From: Micromonospora sediminicola
Lineage (GTDB): Bacteria > Actinomycetota > Actinomycetes > Mycobacteriales > Micromonosporaceae
Direction of reading: 5' to 3'
DNA length: 64,000 nucleotides
Assembly: GCF_900089585.1 (NCBI RefSeq)
Contig: NZ_FLRH01000003.1
Location: forward strand, 372,001-436,000
Shown piece after piece: positions 35,068-44,245 of the stretch; positions within the stretch are counted from its first letter, which is position 1; the number at the start of each line of letters is the position of its first letter. A program made the translations under genes and the position numbers. The notes under the pieces are model-generated. The model saw only the letters and a list, made by a program, of their open reading frames with translations. It was not told the DNA's origin and ran no database searches.

Positions 35068-36684
35068 TCACGAGCCCTGGACCGTGATCTCCTGGACCCC
35101 GAGCTTCCACCCGCTGCCGTCGTCCTTCTTCGGCAGCTCGGTGACCCAGAAGAGGAGGTACTGGTACTTCTGGCTCGGGTCGAAGCCGTTGAACGTCATC
35201 GTGGTGCCGTCGTGGTCCTCGAACGGCTGCCCGATCACGGTCGGGTACGCCGCGACGAGGTCCTTGTCGCCCTTGGAGGTGGACGGGAACTCACCGTTGG
35301 TGCCGGCGCGCAGCTCGGCCGACGCGCCGGTGGACGACAGGCTGGCCTGGAGCGACTTGACCGTGTGCGGAGCACCGAGGTCGATCCAGATTCCCATGCC
35401 CTTCTTGAGGCCACCGAACTTGCCGTTGTTCCGGTAGGTCTGGGTCTCCCAGCCCTCGTCGTCGTTGCCGTCCATGACCTTCTCGGCGTCGCGCACCTCG
35501 GCGCGGTCCCCGCTGTCCGGGTCGATCACCCGGACGTCCTGGATGGTGAGCTTGCGGACCGGTGCGGCGGCCTCGCTGCTGCCTCCGCCGGCGGGCGCGC
35601 TGCTGGACGGCTGGGCCACCGGCTCCTTGTCGCCGTCGTCCCCGCCACCGAGGGCGTTGACGCCGATGAGCAGCCCGATCAGGGCGACCGCCAGGAGGCC
35701 GGCGATGCCCATGGCCACCCGGCGTCCGCCGGCGGCGGCCAGCGGCGACGGCTCCTCGCCGGGGTCGGCGGTGAAGCGCAGCGGGCCGGCCTGCTCCAGG
35801 AACTGCTCGTCGGCCGGGATGTCCAGCCGGCTCAGCTCGGCCGCCAGCACGTCCGACGAGGGCGGGGCGATCTCCGGGTCGAGCAGGTCCATGGTGAGGT
35901 CGTCGAGGTAGGCCGGCACGCCGGCGCGTACCTGCCGGGGCGCGGCGATGGCGCCGCTGGCGTCCCGGACGGCGTCCGGCAGGGCGGCCCGGCCGTGCCC
36001 GGCCGTGGCGCCGTGCAGCGGGGCCTCGCCGTGCGGCCAGTGCCCGGTGAGGGCGAAGTAGAGCACCCCGCCGACGGCCCGCAGATCGCTCTCCTGGCTG
36101 TCCGCCCCGTCGGTGCGCGCGTCGGCCAGGACCACCCGGCCGTCGTCGCTGATCATCACGGTGCCGGGGTGGAGGTTGCCGTGCACCATGCCGGTGGCGT
36201 GGACGGCGGCGAGGGCGCTGGCGACGGCGTTGCCGATCGCGGTGGCCCGGGTCGGGTCCATCGGGCCGTCGGCGGCGACGATCTCGCGCAGCGACTGCCC
36301 GTCCACCCACTCGCGGACCACGTACGCCCGGTCGTCCTCGTCGATCGCGTCATAGACGCCGACCAGGTTGGGGTGGATGACCCGGCTCGCCGCGACCGCG
36401 GCCTGGAGCATCTCGGTGGCGGAGTCGCCACCCGGGTAGCGGAGGACCACCGCGACGGGACGGCGCAGGATGACGTCGACCCCGCGCCAGACCAGCCGGC
36501 CCGCGCTGTCGTTGTTGATGTGCTCGACCAGCTCGTAGCGCTCGGCGAGGAGCTCACCGACCGAGGGAGCACCGAAGGTCACGACCGCAGGAGAGGTTTC
36601 CTCCGCTTCCTGACCCTCGCCGACCTGGGTCACCCGTCCTCCCTCGGTGATCGTGTCGATCGATGGACCCGTGTTGCTGGGCAT
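35068..36684 (-). CDS. MurJ-associated pseudokinase with TM helix and discoidin-like domain
   Basis: 538 aa from ATG at 36684. Kinase-like fold at about residues 40-290: RYELVEHINNDSAGRLVWRG, RAYVVREWVDGQSLREIV, and HGNLHPGTVMI where active kinases have HRDxKxxN. The DFG motif is replaced by LADAR, so it is almost certainly catalytically dead. A membrane helix follows (MGIAGLLAVALIGLLIGVNA). The outer domain (VRVIDPDSGDRAEVRDAEKV ... GIWIDLGAPHTVKSLQAS ... KLGVQEITVQGS) resembles discoidin/galactose-binding folds. In M. tuberculosis the equivalent domains are fused to MurJ; here they form a separate gene downstream of murJ. Confidence 0.88.
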   Translation of the reverse strand: MPSNTGPSIDTITEGGRVTQVGEGQEAEETSPAVVTFGAPSVGELLAERYELVEHINNDSAGRLVWRGVDVILRRPVAVVLRYPGGDSATEMLQAAVAASRVIHPNLVGVYDAIDEDDRAYVVREWVDGQSLREIVAADGPMDPTRATAIGNAVASALAAVHATGMVHGNLHPGTVMISDDGRVVLADARTDGADSQESDLRAVGGVLYFALTGHWPHGEAPLHGATAGHGRAALPDAVRDASGAIAAPRQVRAGVPAYLDDLTMDLLDPEIAPPSSDVLAAELSRLDIPADEQFLEQAGPLRFTADPGEEPSPLAAAGGRRVAMGIAGLLAVALIGLLIGVNALGGGDDGDKEPVAQPSSSAPAGGGSSEAAAPVRKLTIQDVRVIDPDSGDRAEVRDAEKVMDGNDDEGWETQTYRNNGKFGGLKKGMGIWIDLGAPHTVKSLQASLSSTGASAELRAGTNGEFPSTSKGDKDLVAAYPTVIGQPFEDHDGTTMTFNGFDPSQKYQYLLFWVTELPKKDDGSGWKLGVQEITVQGS

Positions 36685-37097
36685 GTGTTTCCCGCTCTGG
36701 CCTCGGTGGAACCGGCACGCCGGCGCCGACGCCCACGTCGGCACCTGCCGTACCCGTCGAGAGCGACCTTACCCGGGATGCCCGGTTCTCCGACATGTCA
36801 TCTTCCCGCTGTGGCCGGTGGGAAGCCAGTCAGCGCGGTTCCGAACAGGTCGGAACACCCGCGCCGGCGCCCGACCCGGACACGCACCGCCAATCTAGAG
36901 GTTGACGGCAAGTAGCCGACGCAGGGGCCGTACCGGTGTGGCGGCCGGTCAGTTTCCCGGCTCCGGCCTGGGCACCCTCGTCCGTACGGTTGGTTGTCCA
37001 CAGGCCGAGAGGCCCACTGGACGGCGGAATTCCGAGTTATCCACAGCCGTATCCCCAGCCTGGTGATCCTCGTTCACCGTCGGTCACCGGCGGCGTG
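36685..37097. promoter_or_regulatory. murJ-pseudokinase gap with two perfect DnaA boxes
   Basis: No gene is supported in these 413 bp. It holds TTGTCCACA (36994-37002) and TTATCCACA (37037-37045) in the same orientation, near the murJ 3' end. The promoter for the pseudokinase-sigM group should lie here, but I cannot assign it. Confidence 0.55.
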
Positions 37098-38843
37098 TCA
37101 GCGCCCGAGTCGCCGCCGGACCATCCCGACCACCTCGGTGATCTCGCCGATCCGCAGCAGCATGGCCAGCCCGAGGTAGGTCGCGCCGATCGCCGCGCCG
37201 CCGATCACCAACTGGACCGCGGCGGCGGCCCAGCTCAGGTCCGCCGGGTCGCCGGGGAGCACCGCCACCACGAGCACGCCGACCAGCGCCGCACCCAGCG
37301 CGGCCACCACCACCCGACCCAGCGTCCGCATGATCCGGCCCAGCCCGATCCGGCCCACGCGGGGCCGCAGCAGTATCGCCGAGATGATCGCCGCGGCCAG
37401 GTACGACACCGCGTTGCCGAGCATCATCCCGGCCGCCGCGAACGTGTTTGAGAAGAGCAGGAAGAGGCCCACCTGGAGCAGGACACGCAGGATCACCACC
37501 GGGATGTTGACCAGGGCCGGGGTGCGGGTGTCCGGCAGCGCGTAGAAGGCGAACGTGAAGAGCTGGCTGACCGCGAACGGCACCAGGCCGAGCGCCGCCA
37601 CCAGCAGCACGGTCGAGGTGGCCACCGCGTTGTCGCCGGTGAACGCGCCGTAGCGGAACACCACCACGGAGATCGGGGCGGCCAGCACCGCGTAGCAGAC
37701 CGCGATGGGCGCGAGCACCGCGCTGACCATCCGGGTGCCCCGGGACAGGTCGGCGGTGACGTCGCCGAACCGGTTCTCGGCGGCGGCCGCGCTCATCCGG
37801 GGCATCAGCGCGGTGATGATCGAGACGGCGATGATGCCGTGCGCCATCATCAGCAGCAGGAAGACGTTGTTGTAGATCAGCAGGCCGGCGTTGTCGCCGC
37901 CGGCGGCGCGGGTGAGCAGGTTGACCACCACGAAGAGGCCGAGCTGGTTGACCCCGACGTAGCAGAACATCCAGCCGCCGAGCCGGGCCAGCTCGCTCAG
38001 GCCGAGGGCGCGGAAGTCGAACCGCCACTTCCAGCGGAAGCCGACCTTGCGCAGCGCCGGCAGCAGGCCGGCGGTCTGCACGGCCACTCCGAGCAGCGTG
38101 CCGCCGCCGATCAGCAGGATGCGGTCCCAACCCATCTCGCCGGGCTGGATGATCTTGGCGCCGAAGACCGCGATGTAGAGCGCGCAGACGCCGATGACCA
38201 CGAGGTTGTTCAGGATCGGCGCCCACATCGGGGCGGCGAAGTGCCCGCGCGTGTTCAGCACCGCGGCGATCAGCGCGCTCACGCCGGTGAAGAACAGCAT
38301 CGGCAGCATCAGGTAGGACAGGCCGGTGACGAGGCCCTGGTAGTTGTCGTCCTTGCCGCCCGCGTAGATGGAGGTCAGCACCGGCGCCCCGACCATGGCG
38401 ATCAGCGCGACGGCGGCCAGCGCCAGCACGGCCAGCGTGAGCAACCGCTGGGAGTATGCCTCGCCCCGGTCCGGGTCGGCCTTGCGTCGCCGGACCAGCA
38501 CCGGGATCAGCACGCTGGTGAGCACGCCGCCGAGCAGGAACTCGTAGACCTGGTTCGGCAGGAAGATGGCGGTGGTGAACGCGTCACCGACCAGCGCGCC
38601 GCCCAACGCCGCACCGATCATGAGGTTGCGGATGAAGCCCGTGCCCCGACTGACCAGGCTGCCGACCGCCATCACCGCGCTGTTCGCGGCGGCGCTGGTC
38701 TCGCCGACCACCTCCTGCGGCGGCGCGACCGACTCGACGCCGGGCTGGTTCAGCGGCTCCGCCGAGATGAAGGTCGCGCCGTCGTCCGGCGGCAGGCCGC
38801 CGTCGTGCGCGTTCGCGCTGCGGTAGAGCCCGCCGCCGCTCAT
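37098..38843 (-). CDS. murJ: Lipid II flippase MurJ (MviN)
   Basis: 581 aa from ATG at 38843, preceded by GGAG motifs. After a 50-residue soluble start, about 14 membrane helices begin at ANSAVMAVGSLVSRGTGFIR. MurJ features include SRGTGFIRNLMIGAALG, the LPNQVYEFLLGGVLTSVLIP segment and later APILNNLVVIGVCALYIAVF. It moves lipid II across the membrane for wall synthesis. No kinase domain is fused, unlike the M. tuberculosis protein. It is divergent from the CCA-enzyme gene. Confidence 0.95.
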   Translation of the reverse strand: MSGGGLYRSANAHDGGLPPDDGATFISAEPLNQPGVESVAPPQEVVGETSAAANSAVMAVGSLVSRGTGFIRNLMIGAALGGALVGDAFTTAIFLPNQVYEFLLGGVLTSVLIPVLVRRRKADPDRGEAYSQRLLTLAVLALAAVALIAMVGAPVLTSIYAGGKDDNYQGLVTGLSYLMLPMLFFTGVSALIAAVLNTRGHFAAPMWAPILNNLVVIGVCALYIAVFGAKIIQPGEMGWDRILLIGGGTLLGVAVQTAGLLPALRKVGFRWKWRFDFRALGLSELARLGGWMFCYVGVNQLGLFVVVNLLTRAAGGDNAGLLIYNNVFLLLMMAHGIIAVSIITALMPRMSAAAAENRFGDVTADLSRGTRMVSAVLAPIAVCYAVLAAPISVVVFRYGAFTGDNAVATSTVLLVAALGLVPFAVSQLFTFAFYALPDTRTPALVNIPVVILRVLLQVGLFLLFSNTFAAAGMMLGNAVSYLAAAIISAILLRPRVGRIGLGRIMRTLGRVVVAALGAALVGVLVVAVLPGDPADLSWAAAAVQLVIGGAAIGATYLGLAMLLRIGEITEVVGMVRRRLGR

Positions 38844-38976
38844 CTCCACAGCCTCCAAGGGGTACGCCGGAACCGGGCCCCGCCGGCCCCGCACAACCGG
38901 AACCTTAGTCAACCTCGACCCGTTACCCGCGCCCGGCGCGGTCGATCCACCCCCGGCCCGATAGGCTGGCGCTCCC

Positions 38977-40437
38977 ATGTCCGAAGCCTCCGCCTCCGCC
39001 GCCGCCGACCGCCGTGAGCTGACCGCCGCACAGCGCAACGCCGTCGCCGAGCTGCTCCGCGTCTCCCCGGTCGCCGACGAGCTGGGTCGGCGGTTCGCCC
39101 GGGCCGGTCACGAACTGCACCTGGTGGGCGGATCGGTCCGCGACGCGCTGCTCGGCCGGCTCGGCAACGACCTCGACTTCTGCACCGACGCGCACCCGGA
39201 CGACACCGTCCGGATCATCCGGGGCTGGGCCGAGTCGATCTGGGAGACCGGGCGGGAGTTCGGCACCATCGCCTGCCAGCGCGACGGCCTCAACCTGGAG
39301 ATCACCACGTTCCGCGCGGAGGTCTACGACCAGGTCAGCCGCAACCCGGTGGTGCAGTACGGCACCAGCCTGACCGAGGACCTGAAGCGCCGCGACTTCA
39401 CCGTGAACGCGATGGCCGTGAGCCTGCCGGACCACCGGTTCACCGACCCGTACGGCGGCCTGGCCGACCTGGCCGCCAAGGTCATCCGTACCCCCGGCAC
39501 GCCGCAGGAGTCGTTCCGCGACGACCCCCTGCGGATGCTGCGGGCGGCCCGGTTCGCCGCCCAGCTGCGCTTCGCCGTCCACCCGGACGTCCGGGCGGCG
39601 ATGACCCGGATGGCGACGGACCTGGACCGGATCACCGCCGAGCGGATCCGCGACGAGTTCACCAAGCTGCTCTGCGGCGCCGACCCGATCACCGGGCTGC
39701 GGCTGCTGGTCGACACCGGCCTGGCCGAGCGCTTCCTGCCCGAGCTGACCGGCCTGAAGCTCACCATCGACGAACACGCCCAGCACAAGGACGTCTACGA
39801 GCACACGCTCACCGTGGTCAGCAACGCCATGTCGCTGGAGGAGGACGGCTGCGACTTCGTGCTGCGGATGGCCGCGCTGATGCACGACGTCGGCAAGCCG
39901 GCCACCAAGGCGGTCGGCTCGGACGGCCGGGTCAGCTTCCACCACCACGAGGTGGTCGGCGCCCGGCTGACCAAGGCCCGGATGAAAGCGATGCGCTACT
40001 CCAAGGAGATCACCTCCCAGGTGGTCAAGCTGGTCGGGCTGCACCTGCGCTTCTACGGCTACGGCCGGGGCGAGTGGACCGACTCGGCGGTGCGCCGTTA
40101 CGTCACCGACGCCGGTGACCTGCTGTCCCGGCTGCACAAGCTCACCCGGTCCGACTGCACCACCCGAAACCGGCGCAAGGCGGCCCAGCTCGCGGCCGAC
40201 TACGACGCGCTGGAGGAGCGCATCGCCCGGATCGCCGCCGAGGAGGACCTGGCCCGGGTCCGGCCCGACCTGGACGGCAACGCGATCATGGAGCTGCTCG
40301 GCGTGCCGCCCGGGCCGGTGGTCGGCCGGGCCTGGCAGCACCTGAAGGAGCTGCGCCTGGAGCGCGGGCCGCTGGACCGTGACGAGGCGGAGGCGGAGCT
40401 GCTGCGGTGGGCACGCGCCGAGGGCATCGTCGGCTGA
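38977..40437 (+). CDS. cca: CCA tRNA nucleotidyltransferase
   Basis: 486 aa. The poly(A) polymerase/CCA head has GGSVRDALLGRLGNDLDFCT with the metal-binding DLD, then EITTFRAEVYDQ and EDLKRRDFTVNAMAV. RDDPLRMLRAARFAAQLRF is the neck. An HD domain follows (LMHDVGKPATKAV). It adds or repairs CCA at tRNA 3' ends; the tRNA-Ile in this window lacks an encoded CCA. In M. tuberculosis a NUDIX and a membrane-protein gene lie between it and murJ; neither is found in the 133-bp gap here. Confidence 0.95.
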   Translation: MSEASASAAADRRELTAAQRNAVAELLRVSPVADELGRRFARAGHELHLVGGSVRDALLGRLGNDLDFCTDAHPDDTVRIIRGWAESIWETGREFGTIACQRDGLNLEITTFRAEVYDQVSRNPVVQYGTSLTEDLKRRDFTVNAMAVSLPDHRFTDPYGGLADLAAKVIRTPGTPQESFRDDPLRMLRAARFAAQLRFAVHPDVRAAMTRMATDLDRITAERIRDEFTKLLCGADPITGLRLLVDTGLAERFLPELTGLKLTIDEHAQHKDVYEHTLTVVSNAMSLEEDGCDFVLRMAALMHDVGKPATKAVGSDGRVSFHHHEVVGARLTKARMKAMRYSKEITSQVVKLVGLHLRFYGYGRGEWTDSAVRRYVTDAGDLLSRLHKLTRSDCTTRNRRKAAQLAADYDALEERIARIAAEEDLARVRPDLDGNAIMELLGVPPGPVVGRAWQHLKELRLERGPLDRDEAEAELLRWARAEGIVG

Positions 40438-40617
40438 CCCTCCGGCGGAGAAACGACGACGATACGCCGGCGTGTCGACCGAACGGTTGACGCGTTCCGG
40501 TCGATGTCTCCCGCATGATGTTGGTCATCACCAGCCCCCCGGATCGACGGGCGCGGCTGTCCTGATCACATCCGCCCGTCCGATCCGGACGGTCGCTGGA
40601 CACGGGGAGACAATTCG

Positions 40618-42654
40618 GTGTCACGTTCCGGCGCGCTGCGCCGCTCCGCGCTGGTGGGGCTCGCCCTCACCTCCGCCACCTCGATCATCTGCGCCGCCAC
40701 CGGCGGCACCGCCTCGGCCGACCCGGCCGACGCGAAGCGGGCCCCGGTCCGGGGCGCCGACACGCCCGGCGCCGTGCCCGGCCGCTACATCGTCGTCCTG
40801 AAGGACGGCAAGGCCACGCCGGCCAAGGTGAAGTCCGCCGCGTCGGCGCTCGCCGGGGAGCACGGCGGCTCCGTCCGCCGGGTCTTCGGCAAGGCGCTGC
40901 ACGGCTACTCGGCCGCCATGGACCGCCGGCAGGCCGAGCGCCTCGCCGCCGACCCGGACGTCGCGTACGTGCAGCAGGTCCAGCGCTACACGGCCACCGA
41001 CACCCAGACCACCCCGCCGTGGGGCCTGGACCGCCTCGACCAGCTCAAGGCCAAGACCGACGGCAAGTACACCTACTCGTCGACCGGCGCCGGGGTGACC
41101 GCGTACGTCATCGACACCGGCATCGACATCGACCACCAGGACTTCGGCGGACGGGCCAGCAACGGCTACGACGCGGTCGAGTCCGACGACGTCGCGCAGG
41201 ACTGCGACGGGCACGGCACGCACGTGGCCGGCACCATCGGCGGCACCACCTACGGCGTGGCCAAGAAGGTCAAGCTCGTCGCCGTCCGGGTGCTCGACTG
41301 TGAGGGCAACGGCACCACCGAGGGCGTGATCGCCGGCATCGACTGGGTCACCGGTCACGCCAGCGGCCCGTCCGTGGCGAACATGAGCCTCGGCGGTGAC
41401 AACGACCCGGCCCTCAACGACGCGGTGGCCCGCTCCATCGCCTCCGGCATCACCTACGCGGTAGCGGCCGGCAACAGCTGGACCGACGCCTGCGGCTCCT
41501 CGCCGGCGAACGTGCCGGCCGCCATCACGGTCGGCGCCACCGACCGGCTGGACATGCGCGCCTGGTTCTCCAACTACGGCCCCTGCCTGGACACGTTCGC
41601 GCCGGGCGCGGGCATCGTCTCGGCGAAGGCCGGCACCACCTCCGGCTCGACGTCCATGAGCGGCACCTCGATGGCGTCCCCGCACGTGGCGGGCGCCGCC
41701 GCGCTGCTGCTGGAGGACCACCCCACCTGGACGCCGAAGCAGGTGCGCGACTCCGTCGTCACCACCGGCATCGGCGGCGCGGTGCACGACACCATGGGCT
41801 CGCTCGACCGGCTGCTGCACCTCGGCACGGTCCCCACGGCCCGCGGCTCGTACGCCCTCAAGGCCCGGGTCAACGGCCGCTACGTGGTCGCCGAGAGCGC
41901 CGGGGCGAAGCCGCTGATCGCCCGCGGGACCGCCATCGGCGCCTGGGAGAAGTTCGACGTGGTCGACGCGGGTGGAGGCCTCTTCGGCCTGCGGGCCCGG
42001 GTCACCAACAAGTTCGTGACGGCGGAGAGCGCCGGCGCGAAGCCGCTGATCGCCCGCTCGGCCACCATCGGCGCCTGGGAGAAGTTCCAGATCGTCGACA
42101 ACATCGACGGCACGATCAGCCTCAAGGCCTCGGTCAACGGCCGGTACGTCACCGCGCCGAGCACCACCTCCCCGCTGATCGCCAGCAAGACCACCATCGG
42201 CACCGCCGAGAAGTTCGACTTCGACGCCCCGGCCCCGATCGTCGGTGTCAAGGCGGTCGTCAACGGCAAGTTCGTGACGGCGGAGAGCGCCGGCGCGAAG
42301 CCGCTGATCGCCCGCTCGGCCACCGTGGGCGACTGGGAGAAGTACGAGGTGGTCAGCGTCGGTGACGGCTTCTTCGGCCTGAAGGCGCTGATCAACGGCA
42401 AGTTCGTGGCGGCGGAGAGCGCCGGCGCGAAGCCGCTGATCGCCCGCTCCACCTCGATCGGGCCGTGGGAGGCGTTCGACTTCCTCGACTACAACGCCGA
42501 CGGCTCGGTCTACCTGCGGGCCAACGCCAACGGCAAGGCGGTCACCGCGGGCAGCACCGGCACCAGCCAGCTCATCGCCGGCCGCGTCATCGACTGGGAG
42601 AGCGAGACCCTCGGTCTGGGCGCCGGCGAGAAGTTCGTCGTCAGCGTGCTCTGA
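40618..42654 (+). CDS. Secreted subtilisin-like serine protease with fascin-like C-terminal repeats
   Basis: 678 aa from GTG at 40618 with GGGGAGA upstream. The signal peptide ends near GGTASA|DPADA. The I9 propeptide (RYIVVLKDGKATPAKVKSAA ... HGYSAAMDRRQAERLAADPD) precedes the S8 domain. The catalytic triad is Asp in YVIDTGIDIDHQDF, His in DGHGTHVAGT and Ser in GTSMASPHVAG. The last 270 residues are six beta-trefoil-like units, four with ESAGAKPLIAR and GAWEKF-type endings, resembling fascin/actin-crosslinking repeats that bind surfaces or sugars. It is likely an extracellular proteinase-K-like enzyme. Confidence 0.95.
   Translation: MSRSGALRRSALVGLALTSATSIICAATGGTASADPADAKRAPVRGADTPGAVPGRYIVVLKDGKATPAKVKSAASALAGEHGGSVRRVFGKALHGYSAAMDRRQAERLAADPDVAYVQQVQRYTATDTQTTPPWGLDRLDQLKAKTDGKYTYSSTGAGVTAYVIDTGIDIDHQDFGGRASNGYDAVESDDVAQDCDGHGTHVAGTIGGTTYGVAKKVKLVAVRVLDCEGNGTTEGVIAGIDWVTGHASGPSVANMSLGGDNDPALNDAVARSIASGITYAVAAGNSWTDACGSSPANVPAAITVGATDRLDMRAWFSNYGPCLDTFAPGAGIVSAKAGTTSGSTSMSGTSMASPHVAGAAALLLEDHPTWTPKQVRDSVVTTGIGGAVHDTMGSLDRLLHLGTVPTARGSYALKARVNGRYVVAESAGAKPLIARGTAIGAWEKFDVVDAGGGLFGLRARVTNKFVTAESAGAKPLIARSATIGAWEKFQIVDNIDGTISLKASVNGRYVTAPSTTSPLIASKTTIGTAEKFDFDAPAPIVGVKAVVNGKFVTAESAGAKPLIARSATVGDWEKYEVVSVGDGFFGLKALINGKFVAAESAGAKPLIARSTSIGPWEAFDFLDYNADGSVYLRANANGKAVTAGSTGTSQLIAGRVIDWESETLGLGAGEKFVVSVL
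42009..42450. repeat. Near-identical internal repeats in the subtilase C-terminus
   Basis: The 58 bases at 42009-42066 recur exactly at 42267-42324. A shorter stretch recurs around 42412-42450. Identity at the DNA level, including third codon positions, indicates recent duplication or gene conversion between repeat units. Confidence 0.9.
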
Positions 42655-42668
42655 CCCGTACCACCACA

Positions 42669-42708
42669 CGGCGCCCGCCGGCTCCCTTCGGGGAACCGGC
42701 GGGCGCCG
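42669..42708. terminator. Bidirectional hairpin terminator
   Basis: A perfect 13-bp stem (CGGCGCCCGCCGG with its complement) contains an inner TCCC-TTCG-GGGA hairpin with a UUCG-type tetraloop. It lies between the convergent protease and flotillin genes and can serve both. Confidence 0.85.
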
Positions 42709-42714
42709 TCGTCG

Positions 42715-44220
42715 TCACGGGGTGACGGTGCTGCCGTCCACGGTGTTCTTGCCGTTGGTGTGTGCGCTGCCCAGCCGCGCCAGCAGCCCGGCCAGGTCGA
42801 TGCCGGTCAGGTCGCTGCCGAGCTGGAGGCCCTGGGCGACGTTGCCGGCCACCGACTTGGTCAGCGACGACGCGCCGTCGGTGGAGATGACGGTCATCTT
42901 GTCGATCGCGCCGATCGGGGCGCTCGCCGCGCCGACCACCTCGGGCAGCACCTTGACCAGCAGGTCCAGGACCGCGGCCTCGCCGTACGCGGCGAACGCC
43001 TCGGCCTTGCGGGCCATCGCGTCGGCCTCCGCCTGGCCCCGGGCGAGGATGGCCGCGGCCTCGGCCTGGCCCTCCCGCTCGACCGCCTCGGCGATCGCGG
43101 ACCGGCGGCGCTGCTCCGCCTCACCTTCCTTGGCGCCCTCGATCGCGTTCGCCTCGGCGAGCGCGGCGCGCCGGGCCCGCTCACCCTCACCGGTCAGCCG
43201 GGACTGCTCGGCGACGGCCTGGGCGGCGGCGATGGTGGCCTGCCGCTCGGCGTCGGCGCGCAGCACCGCCGCGTTGCGGGCCGCCTCGGCCTCCTGCTCC
43301 ACCTTGTACCGCTGGGCGTCGGCCGGCTTGCGCACCTCGGTGTCGAGCTGGCGCTGCTTGAGTTCGGCGTTGCGCTCGGCCACCTTCTGCTGCTCGGAGA
43401 GGATCGCCTGGTCCCGCTCGGCCTGGGCGAGCGGCCCGGCCGCGGCCGACCGTGCCTTCGCCGCGTCGATCTCGGCCTGGATGCCGGCCTGCTTGAGCGA
43501 CAGGTTCCGGTTCGCCTCGGCGATCGCCTCCTCGGCGAGCAGCCGCTCCTGCTCGGCGGCCTGGCGGGCCCGGGCCTCGGCGATGGCGGCGTCCTTGAGC
43601 ACCCGGGCGGCCTCCGGCCGGCCCAGGTCGGCCAGGTAGGAGCCCTCGGCCAGGATGTCCTGGAGCTGGAACGTGTCCAGCACCAGGCCCTGGTTGGTCA
43701 TCGAGTGCTCGGCCTCCTCGGCGACCGCGCTGGCGAACGCGGCCCGGTCCCGGATGACCTCCTCGACGGTGAGCCGACCGACGATCGAGCGCAGCGCGCC
43801 GGCCAGCACCTCGCGGGTGAAGTTGTCGATCTCGTCCTGCTGGTGCAGGAACCGCTGCGCGGCGGCCCGGATCGCGTCCTCGGTGCCGCCGACCTTGACG
43901 ATCGCGACGCCGTGCAGGTCGGCGCGGATGCCCTGCTTGCTCACCGCGCCCCGGATGCCGACGTCGATCCGCCGGCTGGACAGGTCGAGGGACTGCAGCT
44001 TCTGCACCACCGGCAGGACGAAGACCGAGGCGCCGAGCACGACCTTCTGCCCGGACATGTCGGTGGAGCGCTGGCCGTCGGCGGTCTGGGTGGTCCGGCC
44101 CTTGCGACCGGTGACGATGAAGGCCTCGTTCGGCCCGGCCACCTTGATCCGGGAGAGCACGAAGAGGACGAGCAGGACGGCGAGGAGGACCGCGCCGCCG
44201 ATGGCGACGAGCAGGGGCAT
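42715..44220 (-). CDS. Flotillin-like SPFH-domain membrane protein
   Basis: 501 aa. An N-terminal membrane helix (AIGGAVLLAVLLVLFVLSRI) is followed by the SPFH/band-7 domain (AGPNEAFIVTGRKG ... VLPVVQKLQSLDLSSRRIDV). A long Ala/Glu/Arg coiled coil runs about 210-420 (AEARARQAAEQERLLAEEAI). The C-terminal part is flotillin-like, AAVLDLLVKVLPEVVGAAS. Flotillins organise membrane microdomains and affect fluidity. It is 25 bp downstream of an NfeD-type gene, the usual partner. Confidence 0.93.
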   Translation of the reverse strand: MPLLVAIGGAVLLAVLLVLFVLSRIKVAGPNEAFIVTGRKGRTTQTADGQRSTDMSGQKVVLGASVFVLPVVQKLQSLDLSSRRIDVGIRGAVSKQGIRADLHGVAIVKVGGTEDAIRAAAQRFLHQQDEIDNFTREVLAGALRSIVGRLTVEEVIRDRAAFASAVAEEAEHSMTNQGLVLDTFQLQDILAEGSYLADLGRPEAARVLKDAAIAEARARQAAEQERLLAEEAIAEANRNLSLKQAGIQAEIDAAKARSAAAGPLAQAERDQAILSEQQKVAERNAELKQRQLDTEVRKPADAQRYKVEQEAEAARNAAVLRADAERQATIAAAQAVAEQSRLTGEGERARRAALAEANAIEGAKEGEAEQRRRSAIAEAVEREGQAEAAAILARGQAEADAMARKAEAFAAYGEAAVLDLLVKVLPEVVGAASAPIGAIDKMTVISTDGASSLTKSVAGNVAQGLQLGSDLTGIDLAGLLARLGSAHTNGKNTVDGSTVTP

Positions 44221-44245
44221 GGGGGTTCCCGTCTGTGCTGAGGGA

